DNA from: Ostrinia nubilalis
Lineage: Eukaryota > Arthropoda > Insecta > Lepidoptera > Crambidae
Assembly: GCF_963855985.1 (NCBI RefSeq)
Contig: NC_087106.1
Location: 8,167,001-8,231,000, forward strand
DNA: 64,000 nt
Reading direction: 5' to 3'
Made by a program: the position numbers and the translations under genes. This document shows, in pieces, positions 28,267 to 38,587 of the stretch (position 1 is the first letter of the stretch; each line of letters begins with the position of its first letter). The notes under the pieces are model-generated. The model had not been told where the DNA came from, ran no database searches, and was given only the letters and a program-made list of their open reading frames with translations.

Positions 28267-30499
28267 CGGTCATGTCTGCCTCCTCGCACCGCTCGTGGTG
28301 CTCCTCTGTCAAGGGGGTTGAGACCCTTGGAACTGCTTTCCCTCTTTTCTGGGGGGGTTTGCAGTTTCTTCCCCCCATGTGGTGGCTGATGTCGCAGCCG
28401 GCCTCGGCACAGACAGCGCAGTGCGCCTGACCGTCACAATCCGCAGCCTTATGTCCCGGATTGCCGCACCGGAAACATAGGCCGCTTCGGTCCGCTGGAG
28501 AGGGGCACAGCTGCCGGGTGTGTCCAAGGCCCATGCACTTGAAGCACCGCATCGGGCGAGGCTCCAGGACCTGTACACGGGCCGAGGACCAGCCCACAAG
28601 AAGGCGACCGGCCTCCGACAGGGCTTTGGCCGCTACGACTGGGCAGCTGATCGTGGTGGTTCCCTCACCACGGGTGCTGCGCCGAATCTCCCCCACTCTC
28701 ACTGCCTCCTGAGAGCAGCCCGTCCTGCTGGCCACCGATTCGGCAACCTCCTCTCTGGTGACGGATTCGTCCAGGCCGATAATGCGCATGTCTGCACGCT
28801 TTTCAGGCCTGGTGACGATTACGTCGCCACCGAGAGCCGCCCTCAGCTGAATGGCCAGCTTGTCTGCCTTGTCCTTGGACTCAGCGCCTGGGACCTCAAT
28901 TAGGCGAGCTTCGGTCGCCGAGTCGGTGACCTTGATGTTGGGGATTCCCAGCTCGGCTAGGTCCACTGCAGCCTTGGCCTTGGTGAGCACCTTCTTGTAA
29001 GTTGCCCCTCTCTTCTCCGCCTCAGGTTGCAGCGTCACAACAATGGCTGCGCTGCGGGGAGGGGTTAACTTTACCTTCGGCTTGGGTTTGGGTGCCGTCG
29101 GGGCCGTCTTGGGCGCAGGGGCCGGCTGGGAAGCTGCCGCAGACCGGGGTTTACCCTTTTTCCCCCGCCGCGTCACGGTGGCCCATGTCTCCGTTGGTGG
29201 AGCAGTCGAGGGAATCGCCCGGGCCTCTTGGCTGGAAGCCACCGGCTCCGGCTGGGATGGGGGCGGCGGCTTAGCCGCCGTGCGTTTCCGCTTCGGTCCA
29301 TGGGCTGGCCCTGCCGCAGGGGCTGAGCTTGCCGTAGAGGCCGGGGCAGTTCTTGAGTCCGCCGCTAGTGGGGGGCGGTAGGTCCTCTGGGGCGGCAGAC
29401 GGCTCTCCAGATCTCCGAGTCTGGCGTCTATGAGCTTGGCCGCTGAGTCTATAGCTCTTTGGCAGGCCATCTGCAGGAGCTCCTCTATAGATTGGGCGCA
29501 TAATGCGCCCTGGGGGAGGGGGTCTCTCGCGGGAGCCTGGGCCTCCATATCGTCTTCGTGAGTTGACGGGACCGCCGTCGGGGGCGTCGCATTCCTTTTG
29601 CCGACATTGGCAGTCAGCTCCGCCATCTCGCGCTTAAGGGCGCGGATCTCCACATGGAGACTTTCCATTTCCCGCCTCAAGTTGGCGTTGTCAATCCTCA
29701 GCCGGCGGTTTTCCTCCGTCTCGGAGCGGGCTGCCAGCTGGTCGAGGATGCCGGCGAGGTTATCCGCTGACCTGTTGAGGGCTCCTTTCAGGGGGCCCTG
29801 TAAACGTCCGGATATCTGAGAGACGCGGGCGATCTCGGAGACGAACAGTCCCCCGCGAGCCCTCAGCTGCTCCAGGTCCAGCCTCTCATAGTCCACCTTG
29901 GACTTGGGATCCTCAAGGTTCGGCGAGACAGAGCCCGCCCTACTCTTTTCTCGGCGGACCAGACTGGCCTTGGCCCTCCTATCGAGGTCGGCATTAAAGT
30001 CGAGCTCCTCCAGCTCCTCCACCCTCCTGTAATAATCTTGGGCCCGCTGGCCACTGCCGGTCTTCTTACCGCGGCGGGCAGTGCTGAATTTAGGCGCTGG
30101 GGCCACTTCCTCCTCCGAAAGAGAAGAGTTCTCATGCAGAGAGGCAATCTCTTTCCGGCGCTTGCGTGTAGGTTTGGGTCGAACCTCCTTATCCGGCAAC
30201 GCAGAGGTTGCGGAAGCCTCCGACCCCTGTTCAGAGTCCGTCATGTTTCTGCTGTGGTCGCTGGTTTCGGCGTGTACCTTCGGGGCACAGGCCTCCACCT
30301 CCTGATCGTCAAGTTCCGAATCGTAGGGCGAATTCGAGTCCGTTGTGGGTTTGCTTTTGTCGTCGTGGCGCGGCCGAGACCGCGGAATAGTGTTGGCCCC
30401 CCCGTATACACAGGGCCGACCGCCTTGTGAGCGGCCACGGGATTCCCCAGCATGGCTGGGACCCGCCCGGGTAGTTTTATCCGTTTTGACACTATTCAT
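28259..30499 (-). CDS. R1-like LINE ORF1: nucleic-acid-binding Gag-like protein
   Basis: The 746-residue protein packages the element RNA. The N-terminal half is charged and serine-rich. The middle has a coiled-coil stretch (about residues 245-290, leucine and arginine heptads), then a proline/alanine-rich linker. The C-terminus has three zinc knuckles: C652-C665, C675-C688 (CFRCGNPGHKAADC) and a third at about C694-C713. Three such knuckles are typical of R1, TRAS and SART ORF1. The start is the first ATG in the long frame and the stop overlaps the ORF2 ATG. It is GC-rich like ORF2 and intact. Confidence 0.9.
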   Translation of the reverse strand: MNSVKTDKTTRAGPSHAGESRGRSQGGRPCVYGGANTIPRSRPRHDDKSKPTTDSNSPYDSELDDQEVEACAPKVHAETSDHSRNMTDSEQGSEASATSALPDKEVRPKPTRKRRKEIASLHENSSLSEEEVAPAPKFSTARRGKKTGSGQRAQDYYRRVEELEELDFNADLDRRAKASLVRREKSRAGSVSPNLEDPKSKVDYERLDLEQLRARGGLFVSEIARVSQISGRLQGPLKGALNRSADNLAGILDQLAARSETEENRRLRIDNANLRREMESLHVEIRALKREMAELTANVGKRNATPPTAVPSTHEDDMEAQAPARDPLPQGALCAQSIEELLQMACQRAIDSAAKLIDARLGDLESRLPPQRTYRPPLAADSRTAPASTASSAPAAGPAHGPKRKRTAAKPPPPSQPEPVASSQEARAIPSTAPPTETWATVTRRGKKGKPRSAAASQPAPAPKTAPTAPKPKPKVKLTPPRSAAIVVTLQPEAEKRGATYKKVLTKAKAAVDLAELGIPNIKVTDSATEARLIEVPGAESKDKADKLAIQLRAALGGDVIVTRPEKRADMRIIGLDESVTREEVAESVASRTGCSQEAVRVGEIRRSTRGEGTTTISCPVVAAKALSEAGRLLVGWSSARVQVLEPRPMRCFKCMGLGHTRQLCPSPADRSGLCFRCGNPGHKAADCDGQAHCAVCAEAGCDISHHMGGRNCKPPQKRGKAVPRVSTPLTEEHHERCEEADMTDG

Positions 30500-30840
30500 A
30501 TTTCAAACTGCTTGCGGGCGCAGCTGCCCCCCCTCACTCCCGGGAAGGGTAACGGCCGGTGATACTCCACCGACCGTGTCGAGCTAATAACACCCGACAC
30601 TGCTCCTCGGCCCCCCCCAGACCTTGGCATTTGAGGGTTTTATAGACTTTTCCTTGTCTTGACCCCGACTTCCGTAGCCAGGGCCCCCGGCCCCCCTCCG
30701 TTGGGGGGTTACGGGTTGCCCGACAGGCCCGCCGAGTTGACGCAACCTGCCGCGCCGGTGAGAAGTCAGCCGCCCGCGTGACAGAACACGCGGCCGTTGC
30801 CCGGGGTGCACCACGGGGAGGTCCCTCACCATCGCACCCC
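30500..30840 (-). other. 5' UTR of the R1-like element
   Basis: GC-rich leader from the element's 5' terminus to the ORF1 ATG. It probably holds the internal promoter, though none was identified. It contains TGCACCAC (+ strand 30807-30814), the same eight bases found in the target duplication. Confidence 0.7.
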
Positions 30841-30920
30841 TGAGTTGCACCACCTAACTTTAACTATAACCGGTGTTTTTTGCATGGAGTTTGACAGATT
30901 TTGTCGTATGTCAAAGTTAA

Positions 30921-31507
30921 GAGCGTTTACGCGAAGCGCGGCGTTTCAAGGGGCATCATTGGAAATGATTCGCGCGCGGCGTTTTTTAATAGTTTTCAAA
31001 TGTTTATAGCAAAACAATAACAATGAATTATATATCGTTTCAAAGTAAATATTTTAAAGAAGATATTATTTTATTATATTAAGCTATTTTTATGTTGAAT
31101 TAAAGAAGAATAATGGTGTAAAAATCACTTTGATTTTTGGGTATTTCACGTTCTTTTAATTTGTGATTTCTTATTGTAAAATGCTTAAATCTAAGAATTT
31201 TCTCAACTAACTATTTGCCTAAGGACCTATGCTATAGGATATAAATGTTTGTTATATCGTTTTCACAGTATTTTTTATAAAAAATTCAGCTTGTAAACTG
31301 ACGCTAAAGTGGAAATTTGAAGACCTGTGTGGACTTATCTTGATATAATTCTTAAATACTATATTAATCGAAATATTTTCTCAACTAACTATTTAGACGA
31401 AGAAATTGCCTAATTATTTATGCCTATAACATATTTGTAATATAACTGGTTAATGATTGTAACGGGTTGAAAAAGTACTGTTTTTGCGCCAAACGGCGTA
31501 AACGCTC
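30921..31507. mobile_element. Non-autonomous transposon flanked by TTAA
   Basis: The ends GAGCGTTTACGC and GCGTAAACGCTC are inverted, and TTAA lies outside each (30917-30920, 31508-31511), a piggyBac-type target duplication. The 587 bp body has no long frame. The block TTTTCTCAACTAACTATTT occurs twice inside (about 31198 and 31377). The element sits in the right half of the split MITE A copy. The end sequence is not the usual piggyBac terminus, so the superfamily is tentative. Confidence 0.65.
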
Positions 31508-31511
31508 TTAA

Positions 31512-32234
31512 AGTGTCTACTAGGTATCACATAGAAAATTACCACGTTGTTAACGTTACAAATATGAGTTGCATCTGTTGCAAGATGCAAGACCTTCAAA
31601 ATGAGGCGTTATACTTCAAGCTGTAATTCTGTCTAGTTTTTATCAAACATTACTCGTGCATCAAACTTTCAATTCAAAAGCGAGCAGACGCAAAACTACA
31701 GGCACATATAAAACCGACACGCCATCACTTTCACCCTAACAGAATAAACCGAACTGTATCAATATAACATCAATACAGCGCTCGCCCCCCAACACTACAT
31801 ACGTCTAGGTGTTTGACGAGCCAAAAATCAATAGCGGCAGACGAACCCCATGGATGGCCCGACTGTCCGTGCAAACATTAATGGTACATCTATTTCGGTG
31901 GTATCTAGGATGAGTAATGCTTACTCAATATGGTGAAATTTTCCAGGTTGGATGACTATGTAAAACTTATTCAATATGGTGAAATGTACCCAGGTAAAAC
32001 ATTTAATTTTGGAGATAGGTGCATATATTTTTTTTTGCAAATGATTACGAGCAAACAGAGACGTAAAATGATATGAGCCAAATTATAATGAAGGACAATC
32101 TACACTAATTTGAAAATTATAAATAACTTGAAAAAATCGAACTGCCTAAGGCGGGAATTGAACCTACGACCTTCCGCTTGCAATTTTCAAATTAGTTTGA
32201 GATGCGACTCTTAACGCTAAAAATTTAATAACAA
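31512..32234. other. Intergenic DNA with a tRNA-like B-box fragment
   Basis: On the minus strand around 32150-32185 the sequence GTAGGTTCAATTCCCGCC resembles a tRNA T-arm/B box, but no A box or cloverleaf was found, so it is probably a SINE or tRNA-derived fragment. CTAATTTGAAAATT and its complement flank that area. A near-duplicate (TATTCAATATGGTGAAAT) occurs at about 31930 and 31970. Confidence 0.45.
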
Positions 32235-32390
32235 TCTACACTAATATTATAAAGAGGAAAGATTTTGTTTATTTGTATTGAATAGGCTTCGAAACTATTG
32301 CAGCGATTTCAAAAATTCTTTCATCATTAGACTCCTCATTACCTACCTATCTCTGGTGAACATAGGCTATAGAATATTTTTAAAAAGGCA
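32235..32390 (+). repeat. Helitron-like 5' fragment
   Basis: It begins A|TCTACACTAATATTATAAAG, a start found in many lepidopteran Helitron-derived repeats, and keeps AGGCTTCGAAACTATTGCAGC and AACATAGGCTATAG landmarks. No CTRR end or terminal hairpin follows, so it is truncated. Confidence 0.6.
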
Positions 32391-32419
32391 GTAAACCGCC
32401 TACTACTAAATACTTACAA

Positions 32420-32609
32420 TCCTACTAATATTATAAATGCGAAAGTTTGTGTGGATGTTTGTTACTCTTTCACGCAAAAACTACAGGACGGATTTTGATG
32501 AAACTTTACAGTATTATTGTTTATAACCCAGAATAACATATAGGCTATAATTTATGACGGTCTGTGACAAACTAAATTTCACGCGGGTAAAACCGCGGGC
32601 AAAAGCTAA
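32420..32609 (+). mobile_element. Short non-autonomous Helitron, Lep1-like
   Basis: This 190 bp element has a 5' TC (TCCTACTAATATTATAAATG), a 3' hairpin CGCGG-GTAAAA-CCGCG, and a CTAA terminus. It is inserted precisely between A (32419) and T (32610), as Helitrons do without target duplication. The body matches my recollection of the Lep1 family of lepidopteran Helitrons (recalled, not searched). There is no Rep/helicase gene. Confidence 0.8.
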
Positions 32610-33119
32610 TACTTAATTAGGTCTGAAAACAAACTAGAGCGGAATAAGTATGAAATATGTAAGACCAATGGCAAATTGAGTGACTTATTGAAAGAGTCTT
32701 GAAGAGTAACTCGAGTTCCAATCCAGTATATTAAAATCTTGTAAGGTTTTTCAACCTTTCATCCACCTAGACTACAATGTAGGGACTAGATTTTAATATG
32801 ATGCCGATATTGATCTCTTGGTAAAAGTTATTTGAGCTTAGGAGCATATTTTAGGTCTTAAAATATAAAAGGGTGATTTTATTACTTTATTAATGGCTGT
32901 TTTGATATATGAGGGCAATGAAAGTTTGTTGAATTACAACACAAATGATTATAACCTTTTAGGAAACCGAGCTTTTTATCTCTATTAATACATCCCTCGA
33001 TTTTCAGAGTATATTATTACATGTTTATGAATGTTGAATATATGTACTCGTATTGAACAAACGTATACCTTGCTTTGTCATTAATGTATACCTAAGCTAG
33101 ATTAAATTTACAAAGCCCA
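32610..33119. other. Intergenic DNA, nothing recognised
   Basis: AT-rich spacer without repeats shared elsewhere in the window and without coding potential. Confidence 0.4.
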
Positions 33120-33360
33120 GGCAGATGTTGCGTACTACGTTAAAGCGAAAATAATCTCGAGCAACGTACAAAGGGGGGAACACGCGCCGAAATATTGCAT
33201 CGCATGGATCAAAGTAACAAATCCTGTTTGATTGACAGGCTGACCATCCCCCAATGTCCGACCCTCGCATTTAGTACATACATAAGCACTAACTAAAAAC
33301 AAATTAAAAGGGCTTCGTCTGCGAGGGGTCGAAAGCTCGAGATCAAAGCTTCGTTATTAA
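33120..33360. promoter_or_regulatory. Candidate enhancer with Exd/Hth and TCF-type motifs
   Basis: TGATTGACAG at 33229-33238 is the composite Exd-Hth (Pbx-Meis) site. ATCAAAG at 33208-33214 and 33342-33348 is the TCF/Pangolin core. They lie in a unique, compositionally complex block within repeat-rich DNA. Motif identity is seen; enhancer function is inference, and single short motifs occur by chance. Confidence 0.3.
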
Positions 33361-33839
33361 TTAGCTTGTCGGAGACACATCCATAGATATACCTACCTTT
33401 AGTATGCAGCAGGGATGCAAAGCTTACAGTATAATGACGTGCAGTATAATGTGGAGGGGGTTGTAAGTTTAAGACGAGAGATGGGAACCGTTAATACGGT
33501 AATCGAATAGGTATTTAGAGCACCTCTTGCCTCCTTTACTAGGCTACTACGCCATTCCTAATGTGTGAAATAACACAATTGTTTGTATTGGTTATACTCG
33601 TATGTATAAACTTCTCAAATATGAAAATCTTACACACAGTAAAAACACTATTTTAAAAACAAAATTTTGAATTTGTATTCCGAATAGGTATACCTTTAAA
33701 ATATGCAAAATTTCAGATGCTATTTATCTATCATCAGATGCTGACAAAAGTATCTATTTTAATTTACCTAATACAAAATTGAGGTGTCGAAAGGAATAGA
33801 GAAGATTATTTGTGACGAATTATGTTGTTCTAAATTCAT
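33361..33839. other. Intergenic DNA, nothing recognised
   Basis: AT-rich spacer with no gene or repeat recognised. Confidence 0.4.
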
Positions 33840-34420
33840 CTGGGGGCACGGCAGTGCCCCCACCAAGTCGAGCAAAAAAGCGGCACGGCCGTACCATCCT
33901 TTTCTCGAAGCAATTCAGGCCATTTTCGACCGCCTGTAACTTCGTTGTGGATAAAACTAGAAGGCTGAATTTTCATTAGCTATGTAGGCATTGTAAAGAC
34001 ACGGTATATTTAAAATTTCATTCAATTTGAACCAGTAGTTTAAGAATTATAACGGGTCAAAGTTACTTAATTTTGTCACTCACTGACTCACTGACTCACT
34101 GACTGACTCACCGATCATCAAAATTCTAAGGCACTTCTAGCAGACCTAGAAGCTTCAAATTTGGAATATAAGTAGTGTTTGGTGTATGAATCAAGGAAAA
34201 ACTAAAATATTTGGCGGCACGGTAGTGCAACCGCCAAGTCGAGTAATTTTTTTCAATTTCGGTCCAGTTTTCTAGATACATAACTGCTGTCTACAAAATA
34301 CAAAAAGAAATGAGATTTGGGGGCACGGTAGTGCAACCGCCAAGTCGAGTAAAATTTTTCAATTTCAGTCCAGTTTTCTAGATACATAACTGCTGTCTAC
34401 AAAATACAAAAAGAAATGAG
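33840..34420. repeat. Composite dispersed repeat with a tandemly duplicated end
   Basis: It opens with the hairpin GGGGGCACGGCAGTGCCCCC. It holds a short CTGACTCA tandem run (about 34077-34112), then a unit beginning GGCACGGTAGTGCAACCGCC that occurs at 34216 and again at 34322, a 106 bp tandem duplication with few differences. The layout resembles common lepidopteran non-autonomous repeats (recalled). No coding region. Confidence 0.6.
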
Positions 34421-34679
34421 ATCCCATCAAAAACAATACTTGTCAAAAAAACCAAGTCTCGCAACTCAGTTGTTCTACGGTAAAAAGTTGTGAGATCCAT
34501 GTAATACCAAGTCCAGGCCAGGAAATCTTTAACGTTTTACATAAATTATTGACTTGGCCATCGCACTAAATAATTTAATTTACACGTGTTTTCATGCGAT
34601 GGCCAAGTCAATATATTTACCGTAGAACAACTGAGTTGCGAGACTTGGTTTTTTTGACAAGTATTGTTTTTGATGGGAT
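34421..34679. repeat. Foldback element with 64 bp perfect arms and an inner stem
   Basis: Bases 34421-34484 and 34616-34679 are reverse complements. Inside, 34551-34565 and 34595-34609 form a second 15 bp inverted pair (GACTTGGCCATCGCA). It abuts the composite repeat to its left and may be its terminal part. Non-coding. Confidence 0.75.
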
Positions 34680-36058
34680 TCCTTCTTCTCAATCAAGAAA
34701 CCATTCCTCCGCAAGTCAATTTAAGCGCTGTGCTGATTAAATAATGCAAAATAAGAACTGTCAAAAAGCGAAATGCGATTTATAAATGTCATTCGATGAC
34801 AGAATATAATGCACGGTCTCCTACGCGTAACGTAATCATTTATCAAACACGCGTACAATCATTGAATCGCAACATGTAGGTACAATTAAGTGCGAAAATA
34901 TCTGTAAATTTTTACTTCCGCACTTTTTTCACCTATGAAAAATGCAATTTTATTTTACTCATCAATTTATGTAGGTATTTAAAGGAATGAGAAAGTTTGT
35001 TGGTTTTTCCGGAAAAACTATTTAATAGACAGATTTTGATGAAACTTTTCATTATTATAGCTTAGGTTAATATGCAGTAGATAATAATGAGCACTTCTTT
35101 TTTGAGAGAGTATGGATGATCGCTAATTTTTCCGTGTCCCCGGCTGACCCACAGGATGACAGGGTAGGTAGACCCAATTAAATCGTTCATGACATAAGTA
35201 CTCCGTCATTTATACAAAGAAATGGGAAGTTGCAAGAAGAATTATAAGACGACATGACCGCAACTACGTAAGAACTACCGCCTCGGAAGAAAGCGTTCAC
35301 AACTTTATGATACCGACTGTACTGTGACACACTCATAGGGCGAGTTCACATCGCATTAACCAGTAGACAGGGGGCGTCCCGGTCGATACTTTTCCCAGGG
35401 GAGCGCGGGACGGGGATCGATATTACGTTAGCGTCCACTGCTGGTACGAAGCTAAGGGGATCGTGGGGACGGGGTTCAGAATTGGAATTGAGAATATTGA
35501 GTTTATTTTCCAATGATATTAAAACTTGCCTCGTGCAGGTCGGTAAATATGGACATGGACATATTTTTATTAGTTGGCAACGGTAATAGAATGCATGCTG
35601 TACTTACGTTATGAATAGTTTAACCATACTAGACGCTGACTCGATAGACTCCAATCTATGGAGTCTCGAGTCAGCGGTTTTGGGTTCGACTCCCATTTGG
35701 AATATGCGAAGTTGCGAACACACAATGTGAAATCACTTCAGCATAGAATTTGACGGGTTGCGACCTCAGTTTTTACATCCAACTTGAGAGAATACTTCGA
35801 ATGTTACACAATGCAATCGATTGGTTTTATTTATGCACAATTTTATGATGTTTCTTCAAATATAATGAAAATATGGAGTAAGTACTGTTTTACATGTTTT
35901 AGCTTTTTATGTCAATCCCTCAGTAAAATATAGGCAAATTATTGATTGCATACGCCTTCATGATCCTCTAAAACGTCATAAGTTCTTCGTCCTTCTGTTT
36001 ATCTTAAGTGTAGTAGTAGACTATTAGATTTATTCTTATTGTAAGTAAATAAGACTTA
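34680..36058. other. Intergenic DNA with a degenerate Helitron trace and a tRNA-like patch
   Basis: Around 34980-35100 the phrases AGAAAGTTTGTTGG and AGATTTTGATGAAACTTT recall the Helitron at 32420. At 35640-35700 a TTCGACTCCCA motif resembles a tRNA B box, but no tRNA fold was found. A GC-rich patch lies at about 35370-35470. No gene. Confidence 0.4.
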
Positions 36059-36150
36059 GGCTGACTTGCACCATCTTACTTTAACTTTAGCAAACGTCAA
36101 AAAACACCGGTGATCGTCATAGTAGCGGTCAAAGTTAGGAGTTGCGGCGT
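36059..36150. repeat. MITE family A, copy 3 (damaged right end)
   Basis: It begins GGCTGACTTGCACCATCTTACTTTAAC and carries CAAACGTCAAAAAACACCGG. The right terminal repeat is eroded, being cut off at about 36148 after AAAGTTAGG, shortly before an inverted RTE tail. Confidence 0.65.
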
Positions 36151-36161
36151 TATTCAAGTGT

Positions 36162-36312
36162 TTATTTTATTCATCATCATCATCTCAGCCATAGGACGTC
36201 CACTGCGGAACATAGGCCTCCCCCAATGCTTTCCATGTTGCCCGGTTGGTAGCGGCCTACGTCCAGCGCCATCCTGCTACCTTTATGATGTCGTCGGTCC
36301 ACCTCGGTCGGT
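36162..36312 (-). repeat. 3' end of an RTE-type LINE, minus strand
   Basis: On the minus strand it reads CCGACGACATCATAAAGGTAG, GCCGCTACCAACCGG, ATTGGGGGAGGCCTATG, GTGGACGTCCTATGGCTGAG, then an ATGATGATG tail. It is the same truncated RTE end as at 7684-7932. The plus-strand open frame at 36110-36457 is its antisense shadow. Confidence 0.75.
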
Positions 36313-36484
36313 TTATTTTATTAATTTATGGAATACGAGTATAAAAAGCGTGATATATGAAACTGTTAGCGGGTATTCAGTAAGCAGAGCCAGTTTACTG
36401 AGGTGTTATTTACGGCAGAAGCTCTCGTTACTGACGATAGGGATAAATGTCTTCTGATATAACGGCACACTTCAAACCAATCGC

Positions 36485-36667
36485 TAAGGCCCAGTTTTTT
36501 TATTCGTAGTTAAAATAATTAATTGTTAAATTTTGCTACTAATAGTTTAATCAAGCTAACCATTGTTCGAAAAACATTTATTCTGATACTTAACCACTTA
36601 TCATTTGACATCATCTGTTAAATTTGACTATTGGTTATTTTAACTACGAATCAAAAAACTGGGCTTA
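36485..36667. repeat. MITE with about 33 bp inverted ends
   Basis: The ends TAAGGCCCAGTTTTTTTATTCG and its near-complement CGAATCAAAAAACTGGGCTTA are inverted over about 33 bp (GTAGTTAAAATAA core). The 120 bp between is AT-rich and non-coding. TSD unresolved (TA or TTAA). Confidence 0.65.
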
Positions 36668-37804
36668 AGACTTCGTCTTATTAACCTCAAAAATATTTAT
36701 GGTATGAAAACTTCTGATATTTTTTACACCTAAATCGAACCACTACATTGCTCGATGATATAAAATAAATTACCTTAATATCTATGAATGTTCATACGAT
36801 GTCTAAACCTTTTTTTTCTTCCCCAGAGAATAATATCTCAAGAAATAGTTTCTTGCATATTACGAAACACACAACTGTCAACGCATTTTTAACTTAAAAA
36901 CTTTAAAGGAAAGCATAAACTAGTTGATATTATAATAAAAAATACTTTATTTTACATTAAATACGATACAACATAGCAGCAACACGTCCTATCGCTCTGA
37001 CGGTCGGTGAAAGAATGAGCGTATGCTTCTGAAAATACTGGTTTTGAATTGTCATAAAATTTTACATTTGGTAATTTTTTATTGTTTTCTTTTTTGTACC
37101 ATACTGCCCCCAAATTTAAAAAAAATAATGTGTTGAAAAAATCTATTAATTTTAATAAAAAAAATTCCGTCCGTTCAAATAATAAAATTAATCCGTTTTT
37201 TAATTCCCGTTTTTAAAAATAATGCATTTTTAGATGTCAATAAAACACCTCAAATTATAATCACTCTTTATGAGATTTAAAATAAAAAACAAGCAGAAAA
37301 GACCACAACAAGCATGGGAATAATATAAAACTCGAGAAAATAACGGTAATAAACGTTCAGACACGTTATTTTATCTGAAGTAGTCGACTTATTCCACCAG
37401 ATAACTTAAATCTAACAGCTGACAAACGCAGGCCGCCCTCGAACAAGAAATGGGGTATTTCTCTTGCGGCCTCAACTTTTTTACCTGACCACACTGGCAT
37501 CGGTAGCTAGTTATACTGATTTTTCTGGCATTGTTTCAATGGTTTTACAATACTGTTGTGGTGAGAAGTATCTGAAATTCTTTTAAATATTTTGATGGTA
37601 AATTATTGTAATACGTTTGGTAAAGTGATATGAGACTGGGATTTAAATATCAAGTTTTAGATCCTTTTGCATTGAGAAAGAAAACAAACAAAGAAAGAAA
37701 ATGTTTTTATTTAGTCCAAATATCCTTAGACTACTTTCAGTTCACTACATTTCAGTTTGGCCTGTTGAGTTTTATTTCGGGATGCTTATTTTTATTAGGC
37801 ATAA
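36668..37804. other. AT-rich intergenic DNA, nothing recognised
   Basis: It includes very A/T-rich runs at 37070-37230 and short frames of low-complexity composition. No coding region or shared repeat. Confidence 0.4.
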
Positions 37805-37910
37805 GGGCTGGGTTGCACCATCTTACTTTAATGTTAACAAACGTCAAAAGGCTGTCAAAGTCCATACAAAAACACCAGTTATCGTTAAAATAAGATGGTA
37901 CAACTCGGCC
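37805..37910. repeat. MITE family A, copy 4
   Basis: A 106 bp element with inverted ends GGGCTGGGTTGCACCATCTTAC and TAAGATGGTACAACTCGGCC and TAA outside each end (37802-37804, 37911-37913). It is one of the best preserved copies of the family. Confidence 0.78.
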
Positions 37911-38388
37911 TAAGACTTTCATTGCAATTTTTAATAGTACTCCCTAAACTTTAAAGACATTATTTCCTATCATCTCGTTTTGTTGAGTTAATTATTGATT
38001 TACCATAAAATTAGACGAACTCAATTCAATATTTAAAATAAATTATAAATATAGCGCTATATTTTAAACCAACAAACGGAAATCTCAATTTGAAATATCG
38101 GAAGCGAAAACTCATACTACTTGAATATCTTGAAAATCATAAAATCAACTTCGTAGAAATGATGCGCGTAGTCCGTAGCGCCGTAGCTGTAGTTCGTAGC
38201 GTTTCGTAGAGCATTCTGAACTTTACCGTTACGAAATAGAACCAGAAAGTCGTGAATATACGATTCTGTACTACGAAATTCATGAAACTTTGTGTGACGT
38301 AAAATGTATGTAGAATGAATAGTTTAGAAGATGAATGAAATATTTCACTTTTGGTAGCAGTTAAAATGTGCACCGCTTACACTCGTAT
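37911..38388. other. Intergenic DNA with a GTAGC-rich cluster
   Basis: At about 38165-38215 the pentamer CGTAG recurs (TAGTCCGTAGCGCCGTAGC...). It is the inverse of the CTACG cluster at 641-738, suggesting two remnants of one repeat-rich family. No gene. Confidence 0.45.
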
Positions 38389-38527
38389 TCACAAACGATG
38401 CTTGCTTAAGTGAAGCAGCAAATCGAACACACAGCGTTGAATAGAACTCTGTGATTGGTTCGTGTGTCACCCTGTGTGTCCACGCGCACTGCTTGACCTC
38501 ATAGTAATGTTTGTGAATACGGGCGTT
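38389..38527. repeat. MITE family C, copy 2 (opposite orientation)
   Basis: It starts ACTCGTATTCACAAACGATG and ends GTTTGTGAATACGGGCGTTA. The internal blocks match the copy at 14235-14396 in reverse. One end has lost part of the terminal repeat. Confidence 0.72.
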
Positions 38528-38587
38528 AGTCTTGTCCTTGTATTATCAGTATACCTACTTAAGTTTTGTTACTTCTACCAATTTACA

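Larger units (their letters stand above)
24761..30840 (-). mobile_element. Complete non-LTR retrotransposon, R1-like clade, inserted in a MITE
   Basis: It reads on the minus strand from its 5' end at 30840 to a poly(A) tail at 24761-24780 (T-run on +). A duplication of about 15 bp (TGAGTTGCACCACCT, 24746-24760 and 30841-30855) flanks it. Two overlapping intact frames encode a zinc-knuckle ORF1 and an APE-endonuclease/reverse-transcriptase ORF2, the plan of R1, TRAS, SART and relatives. It is strongly GC-rich against an AT-rich host. Intact frames, full-length 5' end and exact duplication point to a fairly recent insertion. The subfamily could not be settled by eye. Confidence 0.9.

Noticed and set aside
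35640..35700. Possible tRNA gene
   Set aside because: B-box-like GGGTTCGACTCCCA present but the upstream arms do not form a cloverleaf.
36110..36457. 115-codon plus-strand frame
   Set aside because: It covers the antisense of a truncated RTE 3' end and part of a MITE.
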